A stretch of 64,000 nucleotides of DNA, taken from assembly GCF_051020985.1 (NCBI RefSeq), contig NC_135010.1:7066001-7130000 (forward strand), given 5' to 3'. The translations under genes were made by a program, and so were the position numbers. Source of the stretch: Nomia melanderi. Taxonomy: Eukaryota > Arthropoda > Insecta > Hymenoptera > Halictidae. Below the pieces are notes generated by a model. It ran no database searches and was not told where the DNA came from. It saw only the letters and a program-made list of their open reading frames with translations. Below are positions 25,308 through 37,299 of the stretch, piece by piece (positions within the stretch are counted from its first letter, which is position 1; every line of letters begins with the position of its first letter).

Positions 25308-25762
25308 TTAACACTTCGCCTACCGGCGGTTATTTAATAGTCTTTTGAAATCAGTAATTAATGATCAAGTATTTCATAATGGATCGCTGAAATAGCTGTG
25401 CCAATTAGAGTCGCACAGTAACAAGTATTTCTTCTGCAACATGGTATAACGATTTTTTCGAAGTTCTTACTTGAAGATAATTATTAAGTTCTTTTTAAAC
25501 GTAGTCTACATTTAATAATAAAGAGAAATTTATTAATAAGCTTCTGGTAAGTGAGGTGTTAGCATTTGAATTACAGGGTAATTATATAGATTTATTAAGA
25601 ATATGTATCTATAAATATAGAGATTTCTTTAATAATTTCTCTTGTAGGGTAAACAATTTCAATAATTATTTTAAGAATTTTGTAAAATTTCAATAATTAC
25701 TCGATAAATGTCTTGAAATGGTTCTGATTTATCTCAGAACTGATTGGTAGTTCTAGTGTTAA
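25308..25762. mobile_element. Family-C-like TTAA element, 455 bp
   Basis: The left end is TTAACACTTCGCCTACC; the right end GGTAGTTCTAGTG followed by TTAA gives 13 of 19 matching positions as inverted repeat. It is longer than other C copies. AT-rich interior without coding frame. Confidence 0.5.
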
Positions 25763-25769
25763 TACTCGT

Positions 25770-26080
25770 CTTTACATCGCGAGACGCTTTCAATTATTCT
25801 TATCGTCGTGTCCGTTAGGTATTTATTCATTTCTCTAATAAAGGGACTTCACCCGCGAATGTACTCTCTCTGCTTTGTTCTCTTTCTCTCTTTTCACTCC
25901 TTGACAAATTGCGTATCTATCCGCTTAATGCGGCAATCTTTATTAACGCGCACCGGTACACGCGACCCTCGTTGTCTAGCGAACACGCGATACGTTGTAC
26001 AATTGTACGAGACGCGTTTCTTTCGTTCTTCACGTGGGAGATAAGGCAAATGAGGGACTGGGCGCTATCGAAATCAACTT
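25770..26080. other. GC-moderate island 17
   Basis: Mixed T/C-rich and CpG-rich DNA bordered on the left by the preceding element and on the right by T/G-rich DNA. No coding signal. AT-rich linker 26080-26720 follows, with polyA and polyT runs. Confidence 0.45.
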
Positions 26081-26724
26081 TTAATCGGATAATTGTACAA
26101 CTTAAATTATCACTTTGTGTCTGCGTTTTCTCTGTTGCTTTGTTTTGATTATTGGAATTATTGGAATAATAATGTACTTAAGGAAGAAGTTATATTAATA
26201 TTTAATGTTTAGATTAGAATTTAGAATCATTCTTCAGTTAAAGCCATTCATAATACACCTGTTATTCGATTAAAACAACTATTTCTAATATTTGGTGTCA
26301 CTAGCACAGAATTTATTCATGCAGCAGACATAAAATTCCTTTAAAAATTGTAATCATAGCAACCAAAATTCTTTTAACCTGTTAACTTATTGTACTTCAA
26401 CCCAAAAAACGTAAATACAATTTCTTTTTTCGTTTTATTGTATTCAAAAATAAAAAAAAACAGTTCTCATTTATTATACAACAACTACTAAAGTCTATTA
26501 CTTGATATTATTAACCCTCTAATAAACTCCAGTAAAATATTCTCGCTTAATTGAGTTTTAACCTCTCAAGTAAAATCAAAAACTCGCCGGCGGTTAAAGG
26601 GTCAACAGAATTCGACGGTACAGCGTCAAGTAATTGTACAAATTGTAAAAATCTCTTCAAAGATTTACATAAAAAACTTATTTACAGAGTAGAACACGGT
26701 AAGAAAAGAGTTAAATTAGCCCCA

Positions 26725-26880
26725 TTAACACTAAAACTACCGAGTAGTTCAATTAACTTTCTGAAATTCCTCTGTAAAAACTCCAAGAGTGTATCTATTG
26801 AAACTTTAATTGACTTACAATTCAGTTTGTGTATTGCTAAAATCAATTTCTCTAATAATTTCTCAGAGAAGCATATAACA
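26725..26880 (+). mobile_element. Family-C 5' half joined to H copy 3
   Basis: Starts TTAACACTAAAACTACCGAG and aligns with 61440 onward as far as TTTCTCAGAGAAGCATA, then passes directly into inverted H sequence. The 3' part of C is missing. Confidence 0.6.
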
Positions 26881-27415
26881 AATATAAATATCACTTAATT
26901 CTTTCAAGTCCGAATCGAATATTATTTTTTTATTATTAATTGTAATGCTTCTAAGTAAACATAGACATAGAATAAATGCAGACTTTGTCTCTTTTTCTAA
27001 TGAATTATGAACAATAAAATGCCTCTATTGAGTGCAATTGGAAAAGAAATCACAGGGCAAGAGGTTAACAAACGACAAAAGAGAAAACTGTTCACAAAAC
27101 AACACCATTAACCTTCATCAACCTTCCCAACCTATTCAAAATAGAATTAACCTTTTGCACTCCGAATTTCTTTCGCATTTTTTCCTGGACAACTCTATAT
27201 TATTACGATATTTTATTTGAAATGCATTTTAAAAAATAGTTAGTATATAGAGAGCAGTGTAAACGATTCTTCTTACTGACAATATTGAAAATAACATAAT
27301 AATATGATCTATTTTAAAAATATCTTGACAAAGAATCACTCCCACGAATAAAACTGATGTCGAGTCACGCTCGACATAGGAGCACAAAGGGTTAACAAAA
27401 CACCCTTAGAGATGT
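26880..27415 (-). repeat. Interspersed repeat H, copy 3, split by a family-A insertion
   Basis: Reverse-complement copy of H (compare 11831-12160 and 20892-21227). It is interrupted at 27147-27395 by a family-A MITE. About 17 bp just beyond the insertion point, present in the other copies, are deleted here. Confidence 0.75.
27147..27395 (-). mobile_element. Family-A MITE nested in H, with TTAA target duplication
   Basis: 249 bp; left TTAACCTTTTGCACTCC, right GGAGCACAAAGGG followed by TTAA. Read on the minus strand, H sequence ending TGTTTTG is followed by TTAA, the element, TTAA, and then H sequence resuming TTCT. The uninterrupted H copies read TGTTTTG-TTAA-TTCT or TTTT at this point. This directly shows insertion at TTAA with duplication of those four bases. 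Confidence 0.85.
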
Positions 27416-27429
27416 AAATAGATTTTCCA

Positions 27430-27960
27430 CCGATCCACGCGTCGCGAATGCTTATCCAACTCGCGTATCAATTCTCCACAGCAGATCAACGCTGAAGTAA
27501 TTTCATTCCGCGCATACCTCGTGTCCCGTGGATTACCAAACGAACGGTGAGTTATGCCCGGCAGCGGGCCGGGAAGGAAGGAAAAAGGGGAACGCGCATA
27601 AATTAACAGGCTGTCGAGGGCAGGTCCGAGTCGTTCGTTGTTCCGCGCAGGAAAGTGGCATTATTCTGCGTAACGAGCGACTCGTATCGCCGGATCCTCG
27701 CGAGATTACTTTATTAAGGGCATTCTTGACCTCGGGCCGCGACCTACGCGAACGTACGAACGCGTGACCCGCGGAAAATCCGCGTCTCCTATATACAGAG
27801 AAAGTTACCGATGGCTCCTCTGTGAGAAAACGGCCCTGCCTCGGCGCGATCGCTCTCCTGACACGTCTCGTTACCGCGGCTTCGCGCAAAAACGTCCCCG
27901 CGCGACGTGCTTACAACGAGAAAGGACGTTCGCTGATTTACACCCCCCCACGGGTAAGTG
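27430..27960. other. GC-rich island 18
   Basis: CpG-rich; the right flank (27960-28150) is G/T-rich. It ends near CACGGGTAAGTGATTGG, which contains a good donor-like GTAAGT, but no coding frame that I trust enters it. Confidence 0.55.
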
Positions 27961-28539
27961 ATTGGACAGTTGAATCTCTGCTGAAAGTTGCTGATGTTTA
28001 AATTACTGCAACTTTGTGGGAATAATCGGAGGTGAGCGAAATTCGGACCGTTTTAAGAAATGGTAAAATATATGGTTGAGTATTTGGATCTTTGCTAGGA
28101 ATTGCCGATATTTGAACAACTTGATTTAAACTGCTGTGATTTTTAACTATTCTGTTTTATTCAGTTTTAGTAAATTAATCGTTGGTTTTTATAATTTTGT
28201 CAGTGGTAAAGGAATTAAGGAACTTAACCATTCAACTTATGACGTTTTCTTAATTAAGTTCGCAGAGTTTATTCAATTTCTCTGGACAAAGAATCCTACA
28301 TTCATTAAAGGAGTAAATTAATTTACTGCAAGTTCCGCTCACCACAAGCTGAATGATAAAGTAACAATTCAAAATAAAGTGGTAAGCCAGCTAATAAATT
28401 TCCATCGACCAGTATTTAATAAAAACCGGTGAACTATCCCGATGATAGTGAACGTTCCATCACGACATAGACGACAAACATCATTCTCAAACATCTATGT
28501 CAGCACAACGAACACTTCATAAGCTCAGCAGTGTTCTAA

Positions 28540-29290
28540 CGTCCCTCGTCGCAATGATAACCGGGCGCAATCGCGATCGACCCCCGAAAGGGAGCCGGGT
28601 GGTTGAAACGGGTCCGCTGATCCTCTCACAGTCGTCCATTCACGTCGCGACGCTCTTTTCTCCGGATATTAACTCCGCGTCGAAAAATCCGCGCACGTTG
28701 ACCCCGCATCAAACAATTCGTCGTCGCGTGATAAGATAAAACCGTGACCCGACAGAGCCCCGGCGAAAGGAGAGCAACCGATGTGAATTAAAAAAGTAGG
28801 GGGAGAAAAAAAGCGGGTGGCAGAACAGTGGAAGAGAGAACGAGCGAGAAGTAACATAGGAAACGTAACGGCGAAGGGAAAAAAAGAGATTCGTTTTTTA
28901 CCTTTTTCTTCCCTTTTTTTCGGGAATAAAGAACGGGGACGGGAGAGCGCGCTGGACGATGGCGCGCGCTTCGTTTGAAGTTAATCGCGACGTGGCATCA
29001 GTCTGCACTGGACAGCCCTCATGCGTCTCTCTCTCGCTCTCCGCCTATTGAAAAATCGTTTATCTGATAGGACGCTTTGTTTTAAAGTGGACCGTTCATT
29101 GTCGAAGGCACGGACCTGCCTCCGCGATCGACGGACTGGGGACACGTCCGGGGCACGTACCCTTGCGAGGACTTCCTCGATCGACCGTCCCGGCATCCCC
29201 TAACGGCGTCATCTTTTGCGATGAACGTCGAGCGTAACTTGTTCTGCTTAACCTGCATTTTATCTTCGAGGAGATGTTACGTAGCAGAAT
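28540..29290. other. GC-rich island 19
   Basis: The left flank (28330-28530) is A/C-rich; the right flank (29290-29420) is G/T-rich. It contains A-rich runs at 28780-28920. No coding signal. Linker 29300-29650 is AT-rich with degenerate ATTTAAAT words. Confidence 0.6.
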
Positions 29291-29739
29291 TGGGGGTTAT
29301 TGAAGTGAAATTTTATTTAGATGGTTGTTTAAATGAAAAGATTATTGAAATGCAATTTTTTAAAGTAATTATTCAAGTAAAAAGACATTGGTAAAGTGAA
29401 ATTTTATGAATAGTTATTTGAAGGAGACGGTATTATCGGAGAAGGATATTTTATTTAAATAATTGTTTTAATGGAATTTAATTTGAATAATTTTTCAGAT
29501 AATTTGTTATTTAAATAGAATTGAATTTAAATAATTATTGGAATAGAGTTTTTACTTTTTGGTTTGTTTATTAATTTCTCTTATTTTTACTTCGTGTGAT
29601 TTATGTGATAATGTGCTTGTGAAATAAATTATTTTGATATTAGCTATTTTATTCGAGACTAATGGTCTGATGTATTATTTGATATCCCCAGGAAAATAAA
29701 GATAGTGATGAATGTATTGTGTGTATGGCTGAATAATAT

Positions 29740-30110
29740 ATTATATGTTGTATGAATGATGGCCAGTGATGTTCTCTTCCTAATGATGTTTCTCTGAGCA
29801 ATTGGTAGACCTATACTTTGGCGAGTGTAGGTAACCGAGCTGTGTGTATTTTTAGGAGACAGACAACCTTCTAATTTCCTTTCCCAGGATTCCTAGGAAT
29901 TAGCCTGCGACGACTAACGGTTGAAATGACCCTTGGTCAGGACTGGGCACATGTGGCGTCCGGCTGTTCATGGATGTTAGTTTATGTCTTGCAGGCTTTA
30001 GGTTAGATTGACTAAATACAGCAACAGTGTATGCTCCCTTTTCCCTTATATATGCAATTGTGCGCATTATAATAAATAGAACTGTTCCTTAGTTACCAAG
30101 AATAAGAAAC
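29740..30110 (+). mobile_element. Possible solo LTR
   Basis: A block of balanced composition in AT-rich DNA. It contains unique sequence, then a TATA-like TTATATATGC (about 30048), then AATAAA at 30071, the order promoter-R-polyA signal expected in an LTR. I could not fix TG...CA ends or a target duplication, and there is no internal retroelement coding region nearby. Confidence 0.25.
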
Positions 30111-30539
30111 TTCTCATTGGATTAATAAAAATCATTTCTAAATTAAAAAACAAATGAAAACCACTTTTTCATCGAAAAAAGTTAAACTCCAAGATTATAA
30201 TTCTATTTTATTTGTTACACACGTAACATTTTAAAAATTCTTCTCAATACAATTTACCTCTGTTACAAAACAAAATACGCGATGCTCATAAGCACAAATG
30301 TATATCAACCTTATTAATAAAAATAATCTAACTTCATCTCCATAAAAACTGAACTCAATAAACACAACAAAAATGTCAAGTTTCTCCTTCCATAATTATC
30401 GAGAACTTCTTTCCCCGAGAAATCATTAATCAAATGGATTCAATAATATCCAAGCTGAAATATAAATTCTTCAATAGACACCCATGGAACAATCAGTTCA
30501 ACTAACCACTATCTCCAGTATTTGTCATTGCACCAGAGT

Positions 30540-31100
30540 AATCGCGAGATTCGTTTACCAACAGAGTCATTTCATTCACTTAATGGACCAAGAAAAAAGG
30601 AAGCGACAAAACGAAGCAGCCGCACGTGTCGCGAAAAGGAAAAAAGGGAAGAAAGTTCACGAAGCTCGGTCAGAGTTACTCAGAGAACTCCGACGTCCTT
30701 AAGCCGGCGTCCTTAGCGTCGATTATCCTTCCGCGGGCTCTCTCTCTCTCCCCCTTCCTTATTATTCCGCGGCGGATTCGCCGCCGTCAGACTTTTTCTC
30801 GGGATCCCGGTCTTCCGTTTTATGTACGTACCTATATACCAGCGGGCCCGGCGATATATTTCACGATCAACCACCTGTGGATGACTATGCTAATTACCGG
30901 CGTAACGTCGTAATAGGAAGTAATCGCCGCGAAGGGGGTGGGTCGGGGGCGGCTCGGGGGATCCGAGGAAGCGACTATTATTTTTCAGCGCGGTATGGTT
31001 CGCGCGGGAAGAGGAGCAAGAACAAAAAGACGAGAAATAAAGGAGGAGAACGGCGAAGGGATTCTGCACCTCGTTGAGCTGAAGATCGTCGTATAACGGT
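30540..31100. other. GC-rich island 20
   Basis: CpG-rich, with TCTCTCTCTCTC at 30740. The left flank (30290-30480) is A/C-rich. The right flank is only mildly skewed. AT-rich linker 31100-31600 holds nothing recognised. Confidence 0.55.
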
Positions 31101-31789
31101 TCGGATACACTTTGTATTTTATGTTATTAAAATTAACACATCGTTGTCCCCAAGTTTTACGCTGAAGAAGTCCCATGTCGCCGGTTATTATTCCGTAATT
31201 GAATACGAAAGTGGAACAGTCTAAATAAACTTCAATATACTTTGTAGATAATGAATTGAAATGAAACTTTGGACACATGTTTTATATAATTTTGAATATT
31301 TTACTTTTATAGTATTCTATATTGTCCTACGTTTTGAATTTGCAATGGCTAATGCAAGTGCAAACTCGAGTTAACTGACAATTATGAAATTTACTGCTGC
31401 TGTTAATTGTTTTATAAAATAGAATGTGTTTGTAGTTTTTTATATACTTGTGATTTGTATCTGAGTTTTATCTAGATTCTTTAGTATTTTTATAATTTTT
31501 GAATGTCAGGATTATAAGGACTAAGAGTTCGAAATAAAAACAGGATTCCACGGTAGAATCATTTCCGAATTGAGATAGTCAAATTGTTTAACTTTGTTCA
31601 GAAAAATAAAACAATTTCATAAGACTCAGCTTGCTGTTAATAATTATCAAGTACTCAAAATTAAAACTGTTAAACCTCCTTCTAAATTATATTCCAATAA
31701 CCCTGTCAACAACGAAGGTAAACAATCACAAACTCAAATCCTCCTGAACCAAAAAGGTCACCAAAATGTCAGAACAGAAAATAATCAGT

Positions 31790-32640
31790 GGACGGAGTAT
31801 TTAGCGCGCCAGGACCACAAAACGCCAAGAATCTCTCGTCCCCCGTACTAATTCCTCCGACGCAGATAAAGAGGAGAAAAACGAAGAGCGAACGAGAGAG
31901 AGAGGGAACGAGAGAGACGACTGTCCTGTCGCTTTCCCGGCGCAAACGAAAACGTTGCTCGCCGCGAAGAAATCCCGGGTCGCCTATTCGCCGCGAGATA
32001 ATGCGCGCAAATATCGTAAAGATAAGACCCGTAGGCCACGAGCGACGTGGAAAGAGAATAGCGCCGAGGAAAAAGCGGAACAGTGCATTTTTTTAAACCG
32101 GTGTTCCTTCACCGTCACGATCGACCTTTTTTCCACCCCTCGCCCCGCTTCGCCGCGTCTCACCGGTCTTTCACCCGGAATCCGTTAGGGCAGACGATTT
32201 TTTCTTCCTCCCTTTTTTCGGCCCGACTCACCGCCAGTGTTTCTTTCTCTGTCTCCGCTCGGGGTGAAACGGAAGAGCGCTGGCTCGATCGGAGGATGGC
32301 CTCGAGCTCGGCTCTACGATCTTTCTCTCTTGCTCTCTTTTTCGTTGTTGATTTTCAATTGAAACCAGAGATTCGATCAAACATTAGGGCCCAGGAACAG
32401 TTAGGCCCATGGGAACTCGAGGATTCGTCCGGTTTCCGAGCATTTTTTCTTCCAGTTTTGTTTGGCCGGCCACTGCACCCTGAGGTGTACCGTTTCTTTT
32501 CTTCCTTTTTTTTAGAGAGATTGATTAACGGTGAAAAAATTGGACCGGATGAGTGAAAATTCGATTCGTGGACCGGTTCTCTGTGGTGGACGAATTTTCG
32601 TTCTGTAGGTTGCTTTTTGGACGTTGGGCATTTTTTGTGC
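31790..32640. other. GC-rich island 21
   Basis: The left flank (31660-31780) is A/C-rich; the right flank (32550-32720) is G/T-rich. The 157-codon frame 32083-32556 starts at GTG. It contains an internal ATG at 32296 followed by a weakly hydrophobic stretch, but no known domain, so I do not call it. Confidence 0.6.
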
Positions 32641-33099
32641 TGAGAACATAGTACTTGATTCGGGCTGTGTTTGTTGAAATTGTACTTGTTAAATTAAGTT
32701 TATGATAGACTGGGGTTGTTAAGATTCGTCTGACAATTAACCAATTGCTAGAAAGCTCTCGTGTGCCATGTAAGCTTCAAAATTGTTTACTAGAATTGTC
32801 AATGAAAATACGAAAATACTTTCATCACAAAAAGCGTTCAGTTTCAATATAAAAAAATTAACATATAAATAAAGATATATTTTCTAATTACGTAAACCAA
32901 GGATCAATTACCCTTCCCCGAAATGAAATCTACAGAACTACCCCCGATCAATAATCCAAAATTTATACACTTCATCAATTCTACTTCTAATATAAAACAA
33001 TACCCCCAAATAATCAACGTAAAAGAATCAAATCCCATAAACACCACCTAAATCATCCCCTAAAAATCATCAAAAAATAAAACTGTAGAAGCCTCTGAA

Positions 33100-33740
33100 A
33101 CACCTCGTCTCATCGATCGATCTTCGATCCGCCAAAAATCCGCCAGCAAGTGTGTTTATCCTCGTTAAACGGCCGAAGGCGGATCCATTAAAGGTGAAAG
33201 GATTTCCGGGTGCGGCTAGCACGGCTAGCAGTCGCAACAAAGAAGATGGCCGTGCGGTTTCGGGTGGACAAAACGGTCCATTCATCCGGGCGCAACATCC
33301 TGCGCCAGGTCGAGTCGTGACCTTAATTCCGGGCCCGTCCGGCGAAGGAACTCTGCGCCCGTGACAAATTACGGATCGTTTCACGCCCGTGACGTGCCTC
33401 CTCACGCGTCGACGAGGTGCGCGCGACGCGTCGGGTCTGCCGGGCACAGTAAGAAGAGGCGTCCGGGGGTGGACTCGACAAAGGGGGCCTTAAGTCCCGG
33501 GGACAGTCGTGGCACGAATAATGCCTTTCGGGATTAGGATCGCCGTAAAATCGCGGACCACCCAAAAAAACGCCGGAGGAAAAAGAGAAACGGGAGGGAG
33601 AGAGGGAAATCGCGCGTGCAATCGCCGCGGATTATTTCCTTCGGGCCTGGCGCGTGAATGAGAACGATTTTCTCGGACGATGTACGTGCGACGCGTCCCA
33701 TGGAAAAAGGAAGATAAATGCCGGGGCAACGTGAGAACTG
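33100..33740. other. GC-rich island 22
   Basis: CpG-rich. The left flank (32890-33090) is A/C-rich with CCCC runs; the right flank (33860-34150) is strongly G/T-rich. No coding signal. Confidence 0.65.
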
Positions 33741-34471
33741 TTGATGCGAGAAGAGGATACTTTTCTCGGTGTGAACACTGAACGTATTGTAACCGGTCGA
33801 ATGACCGGTTTTCAAATTTCAGTAAGAATTCTGCATTTTCGTCCATTTAAGTTTGTATTGAGTTACATTCGTATTGTCCGAGCAATCGAGTTTCCAATAA
33901 TTGACTTTGCTTTTGTTTCGGTTCTTACTGGGATAAATTTATCGTTTAATTTCTTGATTTTTGTTTTGGAATGTTGTTTGATCGGTTATGATCGGAATAG
34001 GAATATGAAGTGCAGGTACGTTTAAGGGCTTTTGAATTTTCTTGGCATTCGTTTGCAAGGTGTAGATGTGGTCTTGGGGATTTATGGTTTTTCTGGGTTG
34101 AAGGAGTGAAGTAAACATGTTTTTCGCGCGTTGACTTTGAAATTTTCGTTCTTATTCGTTCAAAGTGTAAAGAGTGAAATTATTTTGGATATTTTGATTG
34201 GATTACTGATATGTGGATATGTTTAAGTATTCTGTTTTTCTGATTCAGTATAAGGAACAGTTTCATAGAAGCTTAAAGATGAACATATAGTAAGATTAAA
34301 ATTATTTCGATGTCAGTAAACATTTGTCAGTAGTTTTATACTACATACATCCTTGTAGATTTGACTTCATAAAAAAATGAAAAATATTCCTCAGTAGAAT
34401 GGTTCACATTAAAAAATCGAATATAGAAAGCATCTTTGAATGTCGTCAACTATCTTTTCTACTTTTGAAGT

Positions 34472-34564
34472 TTAACCCATTTGCAACATAAGGAAGCACG
34501 AAGAAAGTGATAGTAACCAGGAAAATTGAGCATATATATTCGCTAATGATGCACATGGGTTAAC
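34472..34564. mobile_element. Family-G mini-element, 93 bp
   Basis: The left end is TTAACCCATTTGCAACAT; the right end, reversed, reads TTAACCCATGTGCATCAT, 16 of 18 positions matching. The right TTAA is shared with the following A element. Confidence 0.65.
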
Positions 34565-34808
34565 CCTTTACACTCGGAAGTTTTTCACTAGAAATATTCC
34601 AACATTTTCTAATGAGATAAAGACGATATTTCGTGAAACTAACTCAAAGAGAAATCACACATATATTGATGGATAAAGCTATTTTATATCAATATTTCTA
34701 AAATTGATGCATTATACGAAATATAATAGCAAATATCAAACTTTATATAATTTTACTGTAGGAAATCAAGTGGTGATTGAGAGTCACCTCTCGAGTGCAA
34801 AGGGTTAA
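34561..34808 (-). mobile_element. Family-A MITE, complete
   Basis: 248 bp with TTAA at both ends. The left end is TTAACCCTTTACACTCGG; the right end GAGTGCAAAGGG is followed by TTAA. Near-identical over its terminal 35 bp to copies at 36147 and 38219. Abuts the family-G element without spacer. Confidence 0.85.
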
Positions 34809-34929
34809 TATCCAAGTTCTAGAAAACATTTTTGTGAACCAAAGAAGCATTGGACAAACGTAATAAAATGAAATTTCGTGAAGGATAGTATTTATAACGT
34901 TAAGTTCTGACGATTGCGTGAGGAGTCAT

Positions 34930-35370
34930 AGAAAATGATCGTGAATTAACGCGGGGCGTTGCCCCGTCCGCGTCGTCGTAAAGGCAGGTATGTTTCGCAA
35001 AATTGGTTGCGCGAAATGTTTCGCAGCGACGCGGCTTTCAGCGGATCGCCGAGGCAAATGGAGGGTCGGAGAGCATCGTGGTCAGGGATTTTACCTGACT
35101 TTCACTTAACACTCTCCTCGCGGGCCCTTGTAACTCGTAGACGCGATGCATTGTGAGCCCGTCATTCTATTATGCGGCGCTGCTCGCTCCTACACGTACC
35201 GGGCGCATCGAAAGTGCATCTGCGAGAACGATTTCTAATCGCTCGATCCGCACACGCGATCCCTTCCCAGCCTCCAGACGCGAAAAGTGCGAAATTGGTT
35301 CTCCTTTCTCGGACTCTACTGTTCAAAGTCTGCTAAATCTTCGTTTTGCCGTTGCGTAACCTGCTGTGCA
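34930..35370. other. GC-rich island 23
   Basis: CpG-rich with weak flank skew. No coding signal. AT-rich linker 35370-35912 contains a solitary family-B-like end (TTAACACGTTGACTGC) at 35698. Confidence 0.5.
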
Positions 35371-35912
35371 TTCTCGGACGTGATTATTTTACACTTTAAC
35401 TCGTTATTTACTGGACTCTGTGATTCTAAACAACTATTTACAACTCCGAACTCCTAAACGGTGGAGTTTTCAATTTTACTTACTTTAGTTTACGGATTTT
35501 TAATTTTGATGGTTTAGGGTTTATTATGCTATAAAGTTTTCAAATGCAAGGTTAATAAAATACTTAATACAATGGATCGAAATATTCTTAAGAATAATAG
35601 AAAATTAGAGTTTCTTTTCTTTCTTCATTAACTACTTTTGTCATTAGTACTACTAAAATTATTATTACTAAAGTATTACTAAAATTTATCGATCGTTAAC
35701 ACGTTGACTGCTAAGAAAAATTTCAGCATTTTCTATAACTTATTCTTTTGCAGCAAAGATAAAACACAGGAATTGTTTAATTATTTAGTACCATAATTTT
35801 TACGTTACCCTATCTAGTTATTCATGCTATTGAACATTTTAATTCGATGTTAACTGTCATACAAATTATAATTATTTCCATATTCTATACCAAACTTCAT
35901 AATTGTCCTGTA

Positions 35913-36134
35913 TTAACACTAGGTTTACGAATATTTATTTCTCAGTTAATTCCATTGCTCTCACAAAAGTAATATTCGTCCATTTAGATCTTAGAAATCA
36001 CAAATTAAAAAATGGACAATCACGATACATATTCGTGCAATTGCATCGATCAAAATCAACGTAAAGATTTAAGAAATACCATTTATAAAACTCAATATAC
36101 GTGAAATTGTCGCGTCCTGTAAGCCTAGCGTTAA
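35913..36134. mobile_element. Family-D MITE, complete
   Basis: 222 bp. The left end is TTAACACTAGGTTTACG; the right end, reversed, reads TTAACGCTAGGCTTACAGG. The reverse strand aligns to 60387 onward, including GTTGATTTTGAT. Non-coding. Confidence 0.75.
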
Positions 36135-36146
36135 ATCATATAGCGG

Positions 36147-36178
36147 CTGAGAGTCACCTCTCGAGTGCAAAGGGTTAA
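36147..36178 (-). mobile_element. Family-A terminal fragment
   Basis: Only the last 32 bp of an A element (GAGAGTCACCTCTCGAGTG then CAAAGGGTTAA), immediately right of the D copy. The body is missing. A second GGGTTAA follows. Confidence 0.7.
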
Positions 36179-36179
36179 G

Positions 36180-36765
36180 GGTTAAAGCGGCTAACAGCGG
36201 CACCGCGGACACGCAGGGACAAACTGAAACGTGAATTTGAATAGAACGATTTCATGTTGCGTGACGGTATCGCTCAGAGGGCCGCGTTTCCGTCCACGGC
36301 GGCTACGTCCGCCTTATCGTTAAGTAAACTGAAACTAAAAAACGGACGGATGAACGGACCTTGTCGAGATGAAATGCTGGCACTGTCCACTGTGCCCCAC
36401 CTGTGCCCTTATCTGTACAAACAACGCGTATCCCGTCGGTTACAAAGAGGCACGCGGGTCACTCGGAGCCTCCCGACTGTTTCTCTTCGTTTTTTCCGGT
36501 TTCTGGTGTGACCAGCATACCAGGCGGCCGTCACGGCGGAACAGAAATCAAACAGATACGGGGAAATACGCGGGCCCTTTTACCAGTTCCTTCGTGGAAA
36601 ACTGGGTTACCTTGGCTCCGCGCGTATGCTGCCGCACAATGAATTTTAATCGCGACACCGGATAGGAAAGAAATTTAGACAGCGAAAATGGAATTTAAAA
36701 GGAATATGGAGAAGTGCTGGAACGTCTTGGCTTCATGCTCCGTGAATTATGGCATGCGAAGCTGA
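36180..36765. other. GC-rich island 24
   Basis: CpG-rich; the right flank (36780-36930) is G/T-rich. Open frames in all phases are short and unlike any family I know. Confidence 0.55.
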
Positions 36766-37299
36766 CGATTTAAACATGGTCGTTTGATTCTGGAGGAACA
36801 AGACCTTTTCGGGAGATTGTATTTCGTTAACGGAATGTTTAGGTATTTGATTTTCATGGTTATAATTGAGTTGGTAGTGATGTGGGAATTGTGAATTGTA
36901 AAATGATAGAAGATGGGAGATTCGTTATACAATGTGGAATTGTTTCATTTTTCTAATTTTAATTTTTCCGTGATTTCTTGCGATAGAAGTATTTTCTGTT
37001 ACTCTAAATTCTGCATTGTATTTCCAAATCACTGCGATAAAGATGATTCCGATAACATTATTAGATATCGAATTTCCATGTGACCTTCCTCATTTCAAGA
37101 ACAAACCTTACCAAATGTCCTTAGAGCGCAAAATATCCAATTTACAGTCGAACATATTAAAGAACCAAATATCACCACAAAAGACCTCTATTAACCATTC
37201 CAAAGTAAGGATCGCGTAGAAAACAAAGTTCCCCAAACCACCAAACGAAATGACCAAAATCAACTAAAATCTAATTAATAAACGCAAAACTCACGAAAC

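Noticed and set aside
26551..26898. 115-codon + strand frame
   Set aside because: Most of it lies inside a family-C MITE; other copies of the same element do not keep the frame.
32296..32556. ATG frame with a weakly hydrophobic N-terminus resembling a signal peptide
   Set aside because: The hydrophobic stretch is short and interrupted by an acidic residue, the source DNA is CTCTTT-rich, and no mature domain follows.
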